This document shows positions 6,717 to 12,525 of a stretch of 25,483 bases of DNA, one piece after another. Every line of letters begins with the position of its first letter. Positions within the stretch are counted from its first letter, which is position 1. The notes under the pieces were generated by a model. That model saw nothing but the letters and a program-made list of their open reading frames with translations. It did no database searches and was not told the origin of the DNA. The DNA is taken from positions 1 to 25,483 of the forward strand of contig SFZC01000041.1 in assembly GCA_004558955.1 (NCBI GenBank), in the 5' to 3' direction. Position numbers and translations under genes: made by a program. Source of the DNA: a bacterium (lineage in GTDB: Bacteria; Cyanobacteriota; Vampirovibrionia; Gastranaerophilales; Gastranaerophilaceae).

Positions 6717-7118
6717 TTACTTCCCACTCTTTTTCCTTTTTTCGACAAGTGTCAGCTCAAACGACTTCTCACCGATTGAGAACGCAATCTGCCGATTTTT
6801 GTTAGTTATCTCAACATTTGAATAATCATTCTGATTACTTTCGTTGAGCAACTGCGCAAGCTCCGCGATGATTGCTTCTTTTTGGGGATTAGCTTTTACC
6901 TGTCGACCACTCTCAAATTTGTAAACCGTGGGATTTTTCGTTTTGCGAGTGCCTGTGGTTCTGAGCATTTTTTGTACTACTTTTTTCTGCTCACTGTCAA
7001 GGGGAAAGGGGTCAGCGCCGCTATTTATTGCCTTATCAGTGGCAATTATATCAAGTGCTTCCTCTCTCGTGCATGACAGCTTCTGCATGAGATTACTAAT
7101 AGTCTGTTCCTGTGTCAT
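6717..7118 (-). CDS. Conserved early protein, 133 aa, paralogue of 14055-14405
   Basis: I took the ATG at 7118, which has GGAGG 8 nt upstream; longer frames lack this. The protein aligns end to end with the 116-aa product of 14055-14405. The shared string includes Leu-Met-x-Lys-Leu-x-Cys-(4x)-Ala-x-Asp-Ile-Ile-Ala-x-Asp-Lys-x-Ile near the N-terminus, Pro-Thr-x-Tyr-Lys-Phe in the middle and Val-Glu-Ile-Thr-Asn-x-x-Arg-x-Ile near the C-terminus. The first 40 residues look like a small helical (UBA- or HTH-like) unit. Function is unknown. Two copies in one genome segment point to duplication. Confidence 0.8.
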   Translation of the reverse strand: MTQEQTISNLMQKLSCTREEALDIIATDKAINSGADPFPLDSEQKKVVQKMLRTTGTRKTKNPTVYKFESGRQVKANPQKEAIIAELAQLLNESNQNDYSNVEITNKNRQIAFSIGEKSFELTLVEKRKKSGK

Positions 7119-7142
7119 GTTTTTGTCCTCCTTACATTGTCT

Positions 7143-7171
7143 ATTATACGCTCTCATAGCGTTTTTGTCAA
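7143..7171 (-). promoter_or_regulatory. Promoter of the 6717/6438 unit
   Basis: TTGACA (7166-7171), 17 bp, TATAAT (7143-7148). Confidence 0.85.
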
Positions 7172-7191
7172 GCCTTTTTTGAAAAAAGTTC

Positions 7192-7217
7192 GTCATTTTT
7201 TTAACAGGGGGCCCGGG
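7192..7217. promoter_or_regulatory. Dyad - CCCGGG element
   Basis: GTCATTTTTTTAAC (degenerate dyad) 7192-7205, 6 bp, CCCGGG 7212-7217; 20 bp upstream of the -35. Confidence 0.65.
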
Positions 7218-7228
7218 CCGCGCCACGA

Positions 7229-7244
7229 TTTAAATCGCTAAAGT
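7229..7244. promoter_or_regulatory. TTTAAATCGCTAAAGT motif
   Basis: Exact copy of a motif that recurs between genes (also near 9323, 15897, 17493 and 20732). Confidence 0.6.
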
Positions 7245-7251
7245 AAATGGA

Positions 7252-7279
7252 TAAAAAAGGGAGGGGGATTGCCCCCCTC
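7252..7279 (-). terminator. Terminator of the 7283 gene
   Basis: GAGGGGG / CCCCCTC stem with a T-run on the - strand. Confidence 0.85.
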
Positions 7280-7282
7280 GCC

Positions 7283-7642
7283 TTATGCTTCCACGAGCTG
7301 GAAATAGCTGTTGCCCTTTTCGGTGAGCTTCTTCACCGCTCCCTGCGCCGCGAGCTTATTCATAATAGCCGATGCGCGCTGAGTAGAGGAAAGGTCGGCA
7401 AGCTTCACAATGTCCTTGCACTGGTAAAGCTTATTCAGCTCCATCAGGTCGAGAACCATTTCCATGTTCTCCTGCATTTCAAGCTGAGCCTTAGTGGGCT
7501 TGGCGCTGACGCTTGAGGACTTCTTCATGTACGAGGCATGAATGTTCTCAATCTTCTCACGAACATCACTGGGAAGTCCATCCACGTTGTCGAGGACAAA
7601 CTGGAGTGCCTTTGCGTTAGTCATCTTTTCGGTGTTCTTCAT
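7283..7642 (-). CDS. Winged-helix-like DNA-binding protein, 119 aa, paralogue of 9381-9740
   Basis: The N-terminus Met-Lys-Asn-Thr-Glu-Lys-Met-Thr-Asn-Ala-Lys-Ala-Leu is nearly the same in the 9381 gene. Both continue Gly-Leu-Pro-Ser-Asp-Val and have a Lys-Pro-Thr linker near residue 48. The C-terminal 50 residues (Asp-Leu-Ser-Ser-Thr-Gln-Arg-Ala-Ser, then a Lys-Gly-Asn hairpin) look like a winged helix. Probably a phage chromatin or transcription protein; the specific role is unknown. It has a conserved leader (AAAGGATTTGATACT before ATG) shared with other genes of this block. Its own promoter is at 7698-7726, with two more promoters stacked upstream. Confidence 0.75.
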   Translation of the reverse strand: MKNTEKMTNAKALQFVLDNVDGLPSDVREKIENIHASYMKKSSSVSAKPTKAQLEMQENMEMVLDLMELNKLYQCKDIVKLADLSSTQRASAIMNKLAAQGAVKKLTEKGNSYFQLVEA

Positions 7643-7697
7643 AGTATCAAATCCTTTCTGCTTTTTAAGAGGTGGCTTCTCTTGATTACATTTAGAT

Positions 7698-7726
7698 TAT
7701 AGCACACTTTGTGGGGTTTGTCAAGA
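7698..7726 (-). promoter_or_regulatory. Promoter of the 7283 gene
   Basis: TTGACA (7721-7726), 17 bp, TATAAT (7698-7703), TGC before the -10; CCTC directly upstream of the -35. Confidence 0.9.
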
Positions 7727-7842
7727 GGTTTTTTTAAATAATTTGCAACTTATTTAAAACTTTTACAAAGGTCATCGGTTGAGTTCCGTTCTCCGACAGT
7801 ATACATAGGAGTAAGTTCTCTCCTCTCTCTGCCCTCTTGACA
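7727..7842 (-). ncRNA. Short transcript: leader RNA or micro-peptide
   Basis: Follows the promoter at 7848-7876. The RNA begins with a purine-rich stretch, then AGGAG...CTCCT, which can pair and hide the AGGAG. It contains an 18-codon frame (ATG 7795 to TAA). No clear terminator precedes the next promoter. It could be a small RNA, a micro-peptide or a long leader of the 7283 gene. Confidence 0.4.
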
Positions 7843-7847
7843 TATTC

Positions 7848-7876
7848 ATTATACCACATTCCGTGGGATTTGTCAA
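7848..7876 (-). promoter_or_regulatory. Promoter without an assigned gene
   Basis: TTGACA (7871-7876), 17 bp, TATAAT (7848-7853), extended TGG. The core is framed by CCTCTTGACA and its exact inverse TGTCAAGAGG (on + at 7833-7842 and 7871-7880). Confidence 0.85.
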
Positions 7877-7879
7877 GAG

Positions 7880-7996
7880 GTTTTTCAGAGAAATTCTAAA
7901 AAATTTTTTGGATTAACCTTCCTCCGCGTCGTTTCTGTTCTTCCGTTGGCGCCTTTGGTTTCTGTATCAGCCTCAGGGTGTATCCCCTCTTGACAA
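7880..7996 (-). ncRNA. Candidate small RNA of about 110 nt
   Basis: Follows the consensus promoter at 8002-8030. There is no ATG anywhere in the transcript; it ends in an AAAAAATTTTTT stretch before the next promoter. Purely a location-based call. Confidence 0.4.
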
Positions 7997-8001
7997 TTAT
8001 T

Positions 8002-8030
8002 ATTATAGCAGGTGAAAGATGAATTGTCAA
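8002..8030 (-). promoter_or_regulatory. Promoter without an assigned gene
   Basis: TTGACA (8025-8030), 17 bp, TATAAT (8002-8007), extended TGC, A-tract plus CTA before the -35. Confidence 0.85.
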
Positions 8031-8051
8031 TAGTTTTTTATAAAAAAGATT

Positions 8052-8077
8052 GTTAAGTTTCTAACGAGCGGCCCGGG
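8052..8077. promoter_or_regulatory. Dyad - CCCGGG element
   Basis: GTTAAGTTTCTAAC 8052-8065, 6 bp, CCCGGG 8072-8077; 21 bp upstream of the -35 at 8025. Confidence 0.75.
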
Positions 8078-8082
8078 GCTAA

Positions 8083-8110
8083 AAAAATGAGTGAATTGCT
8101 TCACTCATTC
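8083..8110 (-). terminator. Terminator of the AbrB-like gene
   Basis: Stem AATGAGTGA / TCACTCATT with a run of T on the - strand; the stop codon lies in the stem. Confidence 0.75.
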
Positions 8111-8344
8111 TTCAAAAAATCTATAACCATTCTCTTCTAATATCCTTTTGGCCTTATCCACTTCAGTTTCTACGCCAGGACAAGGAATGCACAACCATGA
8201 CTGGCCATGCTCATCCACACAAGTGTAAAATGGATATTCTTCACCTAACTCAAGGCGCATTTCTTTGCGCAACTTTGAGGGTATAACTAAACGACCCACA
8301 GTATCCAATTTTCGGGAATATTCGGTTGGCTCAAAATTTATCAT
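8105..8344 (-). CDS. AbrB/SpoVT-like transcription regulator, 79 aa
   Basis: Residues 11-26 read Arg-Lys-Leu-Asp-Thr-Val-Gly-Arg-Leu-Val-Ile-Pro-Ser-Lys-Leu-Arg, the hallmark swapped-hairpin AbrB DNA-binding motif. It is followed by Leu-Glu-Leu-Gly-Glu-Glu, matching the usual Gly-Asp turn. AbrB proteins bind AT-rich DNA as dimers or tetramers and act as transition-state repressors or antitoxins. I chose ATG 8344, with AAGAG upstream; a GTG further upstream gives an unlikely N-terminus. No promoter stands directly before it, so it is probably co-transcribed with the small Cys-rich gene 8430-8546. It could be the factor for one of the repeated motifs. Confidence 0.85.
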   Translation of the reverse strand: MINFEPTEYSRKLDTVGRLVIPSKLRKEMRLELGEEYPFYTCVDEHGQSWLCIPCPGVETEVDKAKRILEENGYRFFEE

Positions 8345-8409
8345 TTTATCTCTTAAAAAACTACAAGCTGTGGTGCGGATGATACGAGCCGTTCCCTGTT
8401 GAGGCACGG

Positions 8410-8415
8410 CCCGGG
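8410..8415. promoter_or_regulatory. Lone CCCGGG site
   Basis: CCCGGG without a recognisable dyad at the usual distance, between two genes of one unit. Confidence 0.4.
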
Positions 8416-8429
8416 CAGAAATGCATCAA

Positions 8430-8546
8430 TTACCATTCACTGGGTAATTTACTACATTTACCATTTAGCAGACAATCAGAACACTTACTCTATTTTAGAC
8501 AGAATTCGCGTATGATTGTGAGCGCCATTTTTAGCACGCACAACAT
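8430..8546 (-). CDS. Small Cys-rich protein, 38 aa, with an in-frame TAG
   Basis: Visible only when TAG is read as Gln (codon 19). The product carries Phe-Cys-x5-Cys-x-x-Cys-x5-Cys and ends Leu-Pro-Ser-Glu-Trp. This pattern (zinc-type Cys set followed by Pro-x-Trp) is familiar from small proteins of Firmicutes phages. Read by the standard code it would stop before the second Cys. AAAGGAG lies 10 nt before ATG and a perfect promoter is at 8603-8631. It is the first gene of a unit with the AbrB-like gene. It is the one promoter-driven early-type gene where I find a TAG. Confidence 0.7.
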
Positions 8547-8602
8547 TGAAGTTTATCTCCTTTCTCTGTTTTTTCTTTTATTTTTCCCTGTTTTCTACAA
8601 TT

Positions 8603-8631
8603 ATTATACCAAAAAAATTATTTTTTGTCAA
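8603..8631 (-). promoter_or_regulatory. Promoter of the 8430/8105 unit
   Basis: TTGACA (8626-8631), 17 bp, TATAAT (8603-8608), extended TGG. Confidence 0.9.
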
Positions 8632-8640
8632 GAAAATTTT

Positions 8641-8671
8641 TCTATCTCTCCCAATTAGAGAGAGATAGATT
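8641..8671 (-). repeat. Hairpin at the end of the 8655 gene
   Basis: TCTATCTCTC / GAGAGATAGA stem spanning the stop codon. It lacks a proper T-run, so termination is uncertain. Confidence 0.5.
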
Positions 8672-9134
8672 TCGCTTCACTAATAAAATACTTTGCTTCA
8701 AATTCTTTGAGGAGCGGCGCCACGGCTTCGCTATCTTCTTTTGAATAAGAATAATAGTTTATTATACAGTATTTCCCTATTGGAATGTAATTAAAAATTA
8801 AATCTTCAGCTTCACTTCTGCGCACAAGCTCGGCGGCTTTATCCATGTTAACTGTTGCCGTAATCTGCCACAATCTATCCTTGCGCCACTTTTCTTCACA
8901 ATACTTAACAAGGTAAACACCGATGAAATTACAAGCGGCAGTAATTAACATTTTGGCGCCGACCGATAATCCGTCCGCAGTAGTGAGAATAATAACATAA
9001 GAGTAAAACCCATAGGTCAAAGCGTTCATGAGAGAGGCGATAAATTTGCCCCCCTTAACAGTGGCGATTGATTTGATTGTGGATAGCACAACATTTACCA
9101 TTGTGCCGATTATGAATAGTGTCAATATTGACAT
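8655..9134 (-). CDS. DUF5698-like membrane protein, 159 aa
   Basis: Three hydrophobic segments (about residues 1-20, 30-52, 57-78) followed by a soluble C-terminal half of about 80 residues with an alternating beta/alpha look. The pattern of a membrane N-terminus with Val-x-Leu-Ser-Thr-Ile-Lys-Ser, then Gly-Gly-Lys-Phe-Ile-Ala-Ser, plus a small cytosolic domain matches the DUF5698/UPF0316 group as I recall it; its function is unknown. ATG has AAAGGAG with the common leader TTGATACC. It has a single-gene promoter at 9230-9258. Confidence 0.7.
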   Translation of the reverse strand: MSILTLFIIGTMVNVVLSTIKSIATVKGGKFIASLMNALTYGFYSYVIILTTADGLSVGAKMLITAACNFIGVYLVKYCEEKWRKDRLWQITATVNMDKAAELVRRSEAEDLIFNYIPIGKYCIINYYSYSKEDSEAVAPLLKEFEAKYFISEAKSISL

Positions 9135-9229
9135 GGTATCAACTCCTTTAAGGTGTGATTAAATTGGTGTCAAGTATTATTCTAATTAAATTCCATTTTT
9201 ATTTCTTCCTTTTGCCTTTTGATGTATAC

Positions 9230-9258
9230 AGTATACCACTTATTATAATGATTGTCAA
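9230..9258 (-). promoter_or_regulatory. Promoter of the 8655 gene
   Basis: TTGACA (9253-9258), 17 bp, TATACT (9230-9235). Confidence 0.8.
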
Positions 9259-9279
9259 TAGTTTTTAGAAAAATTCTTT

Positions 9280-9305
9280 GTTAATTTTCTGACAAAGCGC
9301 CCGGG
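9280..9305. promoter_or_regulatory. Dyad - CCCGGG element
   Basis: GTTAATTTTCTGAC (degenerate) 9280-9293, 6 bp, CCCGGG 9300-9305; 21 bp upstream of the -35. Confidence 0.7.
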
Positions 9306-9322
9306 CGAGCGGACTTCGCCAC

Positions 9323-9338
9323 ATTAAATCGCTAAAGT
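9323..9338. promoter_or_regulatory. ATTAAATCGCTAAAGT motif
   Basis: One mismatch from the TTTAAATCGCTAAAGT motif; as at 7229, it follows a CCCGGG element closely. Confidence 0.6.
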
Positions 9339-9349
9339 GTGAAAGTATA

Positions 9350-9378
9350 AAAAAGGTGGGAATAAATCCCACCTTTTT
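9350..9378 (-). terminator. Terminator of the 9381 gene
   Basis: Perfect 12-bp stem AAAAAGGTGGGA / TCCCACCTTTTT with loop ATAAA. Confidence 0.9.
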
Positions 9379-9380
9379 CC

Positions 9381-9740
9381 TTAGTCAATCGGTCTGGCAC
9401 TGAACACGGTGTTTCCGTTCTTCTTGCCCTTGTAAAGCGAACCATTCTTTACAAGTTCGTTCAGCAGGGACGCGGCAAGCTGCGAGGACGAGAGGTCGAG
9501 GGGCTTTACTACATCCTTTGCCTGCACAGGTGCTTCCTGCGCGGTCATAAAGTTTGCGACTTCAATCAGCAGACCTGCACGAGCTTCCTGCGCCGCTGTC
9601 GGCTTGCGATTGGTAGACTTCTTTTCTACCTGCTCAAGCATCTTTTCGAGCTTTTCCGTAACATCAGAGGGCAGACCCTCAACGTTTGCGAGGACGAAAT
9701 GGAGTGCCTTTGCATTGGTCATCTTGTCAGAGTTCTTCAT
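9381..9740 (-). CDS. Winged-helix-like DNA-binding protein, 119 aa, paralogue of 7283-7642
   Basis: I chose the ATG at 9740 with AAAGGAATTGATACC upstream. It has the same length as the 7283 product and the same plan: Lys-Met-Thr-Asn-Ala-Lys-Ala-Leu at the start, Gly-Leu-Pro-Ser-Asp-Val near 25, Lys-Pro-Thr-Ala-Ala-Gln in the linker, then Leu-Asp-Leu-Ser-Ser-Ser-Gln-Leu-Ala-Ala-Ser and a short wing (Lys-Lys-Asn-Gly-Asn). Likely a sequence-specific or chromatin-like DNA-binding protein. Its codon choice is G/C-richer than many neighbours, as in the 7283 gene. Confidence 0.75.
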   Translation of the reverse strand: MKNSDKMTNAKALHFVLANVEGLPSDVTEKLEKMLEQVEKKSTNRKPTAAQEARAGLLIEVANFMTAQEAPVQAKDVVKPLDLSSSQLAASLLNELVKNGSLYKGKKNGNTVFSARPID

Positions 9741-9806
9741 GGTATCAATTCCTTTCTGATGTTGGTCATCACCCTTAATTTTTGTGTTCCCCTTTGGAAC
9801 AATTAT

Positions 9807-9835
9807 ATTATAGCACACGCTGTGCTGTTTGTCAA
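9807..9835 (-). promoter_or_regulatory. Promoter of the 9381 gene
   Basis: TTGACA (9830-9835), 17 bp, TATAAT (9807-9812), extended TGC; CCTC before the -35. Confidence 0.9.
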
Positions 9836-9875
9836 GAGGTTTTTCAAACTTTTTTTTATTTTTTATTTTGAAAAC

Positions 9876-9908
9876 TTAGCAATCGCAGTGAGTTCCCCTG
9901 CGAGTCAT
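9876..9908 (-). CDS. Possible 10-codon leader peptide
   Basis: GGAGG with ideal spacing precedes ATG, then ten codons (Met-Thr-Arg-Arg-Gly-Thr-His-Cys-Asp-Cys) and TAA. A hairpin (GTTTTCAAA / TTTGAAAAC) follows. A weak promoter lies upstream at 9928-9955. It may be a real micro-peptide or leader, or chance. Confidence 0.35.
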   Translation of the reverse strand: MTRRGTHCDC

Positions 9909-9927
9909 TGACCTCCTGACAATTATT

Positions 9928-9955
9928 ATTATAGCAGATTTTCAGGAAAAAGCAA
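9928..9955 (-). promoter_or_regulatory. Weaker promoter before the 10-codon frame
   Basis: TTGCTT (9950-9955), 16 bp, TATAAT (9928-9933), extended TGC. Confidence 0.55.
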
Positions 9956-10019
9956 GATGGCATTTTACACAAAAAGATGAGAGGAAAACAATGCGCCATT
10001 GTGCAAAATGCCGAGGGGG

Positions 10020-10045
10020 CCCGGGTCCGCTGTGAAATTTTTAAC
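10020..10045. promoter_or_regulatory. CCCGGG - dyad element
   Basis: CCCGGG 10020-10025, 6 bp, GTGAAATTTTTAAC 10032-10045. Confidence 0.75.
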
Positions 10046-10057
10046 AAGATACGATAA

Positions 10058-10088
10058 AAAAGAATAGGTATTATTTACCTATTCTTTT
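10058..10088 (-). terminator. Terminator of the 10071 gene
   Basis: 13-bp stem AAAAGAATAGGTA / TACCTATTCTTTT with loop TTATT; the stop codon is in the loop. Confidence 0.85.
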
Positions 10089-10745
10089 CTTTGCTTCGGC
10101 AATACACTTCTTGACATCGTCGAGGGATAAATTTGAAGTATGACAATCCCAGCGGTCAATATTATAAGGACACCCATAACAAGATATTCCTCCACAATCA
10201 TAAGTCCATAGCTCATCATCTTCATTCTTGTACCAGATGCCACCAAATCCATCTTCAAATGGTTCGTTGTTTATGGTGCTATTTTCATTTGTTTTTGCGC
10301 GCATCCTTTTATTGGCAAGTTCTATTTTATAGTTTCTATCTTCTTCGCAAAGTGGTTCAACTACATCACAGCGACCATTATCGCTATTACGATAGACACA
10401 ATCAGAACAAACTCGACCAAGGCAGTCATAATCCCATCTGCCATCTTCCATGAGTTGCCATGTACCGCCATTTTTGTCCTCAAAAGTATCTGTGAAAGTA
10501 GGGATACTATCTTCTTCAGTCTCATTCTCATTTGGCGCGGCTTTGGAAACAGTATTAAGTATTTCGCCAGTCAGCCCATCAATGACGTATACATCATCAA
10601 TGACATCCAAACATTTTACAAGCTCTTTTGCGACCAACAGTGCATTATTGTAGTCCTGATAGAAATCTTCGTGGTGGGTAGACTTGCCATCCGCGGAAAA
10701 ATCCGCAACATAGTAATTAACATAGTAGCATTTTGCAAGTATCAT
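10071..10745 (-). CDS. Protein with duplicated Cys4 motif, 224 aa
   Basis: The N-terminal domain (1-70) includes Val-Ile-Asp-Gly-Leu-Thr-Gly-Glu-Ile-Leu at 54-63. Two copies of a W-x-Y-x-Cys-x-Gly-x-x-Cys-x-x-Cys-x-Tyr motif follow: Cys108/113/116/126 and Cys184/189/192/201. Each Cys4 set probably binds zinc (or an Fe-S cluster). Both parts recur in the 128-aa product of 16956-17342, with a single Cys4 unit, so these are paralogues differing by one repeat. Ser- and Glu-rich linkers separate the units. Function is unknown; small zinc modules of this kind often mediate protein binding. AAAAGGAGAA precedes ATG; it has a single-gene promoter and terminator. Confidence 0.8.
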   Translation of the reverse strand: MILAKCYYVNYYVADFSADGKSTHHEDFYQDYNNALLVAKELVKCLDVIDDVYVIDGLTGEILNTVSKAAPNENETEEDSIPTFTDTFEDKNGGTWQLMEDGRWDYDCLGRVCSDCVYRNSDNGRCDVVEPLCEEDRNYKIELANKRMRAKTNENSTINNEPFEDGFGGIWYKNEDDELWTYDCGGISCYGCPYNIDRWDCHTSNLSLDDVKKCIAEAKKRIGK

Positions 10746-10778
10746 AATTTTTATTCTCCTTTTGTTTTTTGTAATTAT

Positions 10779-10807
10779 ATTATAACTGATTGAGCGGGTT
10801 TTGTCAA
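10779..10807 (-). promoter_or_regulatory. Promoter of the 10071 gene
   Basis: TTGACA (10802-10807), 17 bp, TATAAT (10779-10784). Confidence 0.85.
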
Positions 10808-10809
10808 GC

Positions 10810-10834
10810 GTTATTTTTTTAACAATCGCCCGGG
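10810..10834. promoter_or_regulatory. Dyad - CCCGGG element
   Basis: GTTATTTTTTTAAC 10810-10823, 5 bp, CCCGGG 10829-10834; only 2 bp from the -35 box, closer than in the other copies. Confidence 0.65.
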
Positions 10835-10859
10835 GCCGAGATGAAAATAACTGGGAATT

Positions 10860-11621
10860 TTAGTCTTTTGGTGGATAATAGTCCCAGCGTAAACGCTCAC
10901 CGGTTTCAGGATGAACGCCAGCGCTTTTTCGTTCTCCTAACAGACATTTACTAATATTGGGTTGTGGCACATTGTAATAGCGACCTGCGGCGCTTTGAGA
11001 TGGAAAAACTTCCCCTGTAGTTAAGCAAATTACTTGTTGACTATTAGTGATACTACCTAACTCTCTCCATCGGTTTACTTGTTTCTAATGTTCGTCAGGG
11101 TGCGCTTGTTGCCATTTCTTTTTTCCCTCGTTTATTTTTATCATCTATGCTTTAACTTTGTCAGGATTATTAGCCCTCCAACGTTTAGCTCCCTCAGTAA
11201 ATGGTTTAATTACTAGTTGTTGAAATTTTTCTGGATTATCTATTCTCCATTGCTGCAATCTCTTACCAGATTCTTGGCCTAATTGCTTAGCTTCTTCTGG
11301 ATGCTATTCTCGCCAACGCTAACAGCTTCTCCATCCATCTCCGCCCAATCCACCTTCTGAATTATTATAAAAATTTTTATTATTTACTGCATCAAATTTT
11401 TGAATATAATATTTTTCTTTTTCGTCGGCTTCTTCTCGTGATTCACAATAACATAAAATTTCTTTTTTAAAATTTTCTTTTCCGTATTTTTTTAATGCTC
11501 TTAGAATAGTAGTTCCGCTACCAAAATAATTATCATCGGGTGTTCCCTTATGCTAACCAATGTATTGTTTACCATTTATTAAATTTGTAGTTAAGTAAAT
11601 ATAAATTTGTTTTTGTGACAT
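10860..11621 (-). CDS. GIY-YIG homing endonuclease, 253 aa (five TAG-encoded Gln)
   Basis: Readable only with TAG as Gln; the stop is TAA. The N-terminus is a full GIY-YIG module: Ile-Tyr-Ile-Tyr-Leu at residue 6, then Lys-Gln-Tyr-Ile-Gly-Gln-His-Lys at 18-25 (this second Gln is TAG), Tyr-Phe-Gly-Ser-Gly near 32, and a Glu near 70. Several Trp-Arg-x-x-(Asn/His)-Pro repeats follow, and a C-terminal Ser-Gln-Ser-Ala-Ala-Gly-Arg-Tyr-Tyr segment typical of DNA-contact (NUMOD-like) modules of SegA/I-TevI-type enzymes. It sits alone among - strand genes and lacks the TTGACA promoter they share. It has the TAG usage of the + strand genes, which suggests later expression or recent insertion. GTTAAAATGTCAC overlaps its ATG. 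Confidence 0.85.
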
Positions 11622-11674
11622 TTTAACATCGCGCTCCTTTCATTATATCTTGAAAAATGATATAGACGGATATC

Positions 11675-11712
11675 AAAAATTTGCCCAAACTTTTATATAG
11701 TTTGGGCAAATT
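11675..11712 (-). terminator. Terminator of the HAD gene
   Basis: 13-bp stem AATTTGCCCAAAC / GTTTGGGCAAATT with a T-run on the - strand. The last codons of the gene are in the stem. Confidence 0.85.
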
Positions 11713-12142
11713 CTCTGAGATGCTTGATTAAATCAGCCTCACTATAAGCGGCTATACCTTGCCATTCTTCTCTATTTTTTTCTTCATCGTCAAATAAAAT
11801 TGCGTTTTTTTCAGAAATACAAGTGCTTTTGGGCGTTCCATACTTAATAATATGGATTTCGTCAAAAGTTACTGACGGCAAATGCTGTTTGAAATAATTA
11901 TATTTTGCTTGCGCTACTAACTGATTATATGTATCACTACCATTTTTACTTAGCCAACTAATAATGCCGACTTTAATGCCTTTCTTTTGTAGCTGATGAA
12001 TAGTTCTTGCGAAAGTGGATAAATGAACCATGGGCTTTGCATGAATATAGGGGTAAGGATTTTCTTTTATTAAATAATCTAACCAGTTATTTACGCCGTA
12101 TAGGTCAATCCAAGTTCCATCACAATCTAAATAAATAATCAT
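11693..12142 (-). CDS. HAD-family phosphatase, 149 aa
   Basis: HAD motif I is Leu-Asp6-Cys-Asp8-Gly-Thr; motif II is the Ser62 in Ile-Ile-Ser-Trp; a Lys near 105 fits motif III; motif IV is Phe-Asp118-Asp119-Glu. All four catalytic motifs are therefore present in a compact protein lacking a large cap. HAD enzymes remove phosphate via an aspartyl intermediate. In phages such small members act on nucleotides or nucleic-acid 3' ends, but the substrate is not evident. AAAAGGAGAA precedes ATG; single-gene promoter at 12187-12215 and a strong terminator. Confidence 0.85.
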   Translation of the reverse strand: MIIYLDCDGTWIDLYGVNNWLDYLIKENPYPYIHAKPMVHLSTFARTIHQLQKKGIKVGIISWLSKNGSDTYNQLVAQAKYNYFKQHLPSVTFDEIHIIKYGTPKSTCISEKNAILFDDEEKNREEWQGIAAYSEADLIKHLREFAQTI

Positions 12143-12186
12143 TTTTATTCTCCTTTTAATTATTCGTTTTCCTGATTTCTGTATTT

Positions 12187-12215
12187 ATTATAACAAAAAT
12201 AATTTAATTTGTCAA
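12187..12215 (-). promoter_or_regulatory. Promoter of the HAD gene
   Basis: TTGACA (12210-12215), 17 bp, TATAAT (12187-12192). Confidence 0.85.
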
Positions 12216-12235
12216 GTATTTTTTCCAAATTAGAT

Positions 12236-12282
12236 TGACAAAGTTTTAACAAACCGCCCGGGTCAATCGTTAAATAATTCAC
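12236..12282. promoter_or_regulatory. Tripartite element: dyad - CCCGGG - dyad
   Basis: Degenerate dyad ending GTTTTAAC at 12250, 6 bp, CCCGGG 12257-12262, 6 bp, GTTAAATAATTCAC 12269-12282. The right part (CAATCGTTAAATAATTCACA) recurs word for word at 13030-13049. Confidence 0.8.
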
Positions 12283-12307
12283 AATGTGAGCAATAGAGAA
12301 ATGGGAA

Positions 12308-12493
12308 TTAACCCCATCTCTCTATTTTGTCAACGTGTTTATTGCGTTCCATGAATAGATTAAATATTTCACGAGTGGTAACATTAATGTCTTCTGCATC
12401 GGGCACATTACCAGTTGTCATGTAAGATGCCATTGTTAGTGTATAGGCGATTGCTTCAAAAATGTCTTTTGCGTAAGGTTCAGGGTAAGTCAT
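12308..12493 (-). CDS. Hypothetical early protein, 61 aa
   Basis: No recognised family. ATG 12493 is preceded by GAAAGGAATTGATAAAC, the common leader of this block. A foldable but T-poor hairpin overlaps its end (about 12291-12326). The promoter (12526-12554) lies inside the 3' end of the upstream gene 12538-12711, so it can be expressed alone or by read-through. Confidence 0.7.
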   Translation of the reverse strand: MTYPEPYAKDIFEAIAYTLTMASYMTTGNVPDAEDINVTTREIFNLFMERNKHVDKIERWG

Positions 12494-12525
12494 GTTTATC
12501 AATTCCTTTCTTTTATTGTACCTTA

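Larger units (their letters stand above)
7643..8104. other. Three stacked promoters with no sizeable gene
   Basis: Three - strand promoters (7698, 7848, 8002) lie about 150 bp apart. The two short transcripts upstream of the 7283 gene hold no gene-sized frame. Only an 18-codon frame from ATG 7795 follows the middle promoter, and no ATG follows the rightmost. See the RNA candidates. Confidence 0.6.
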
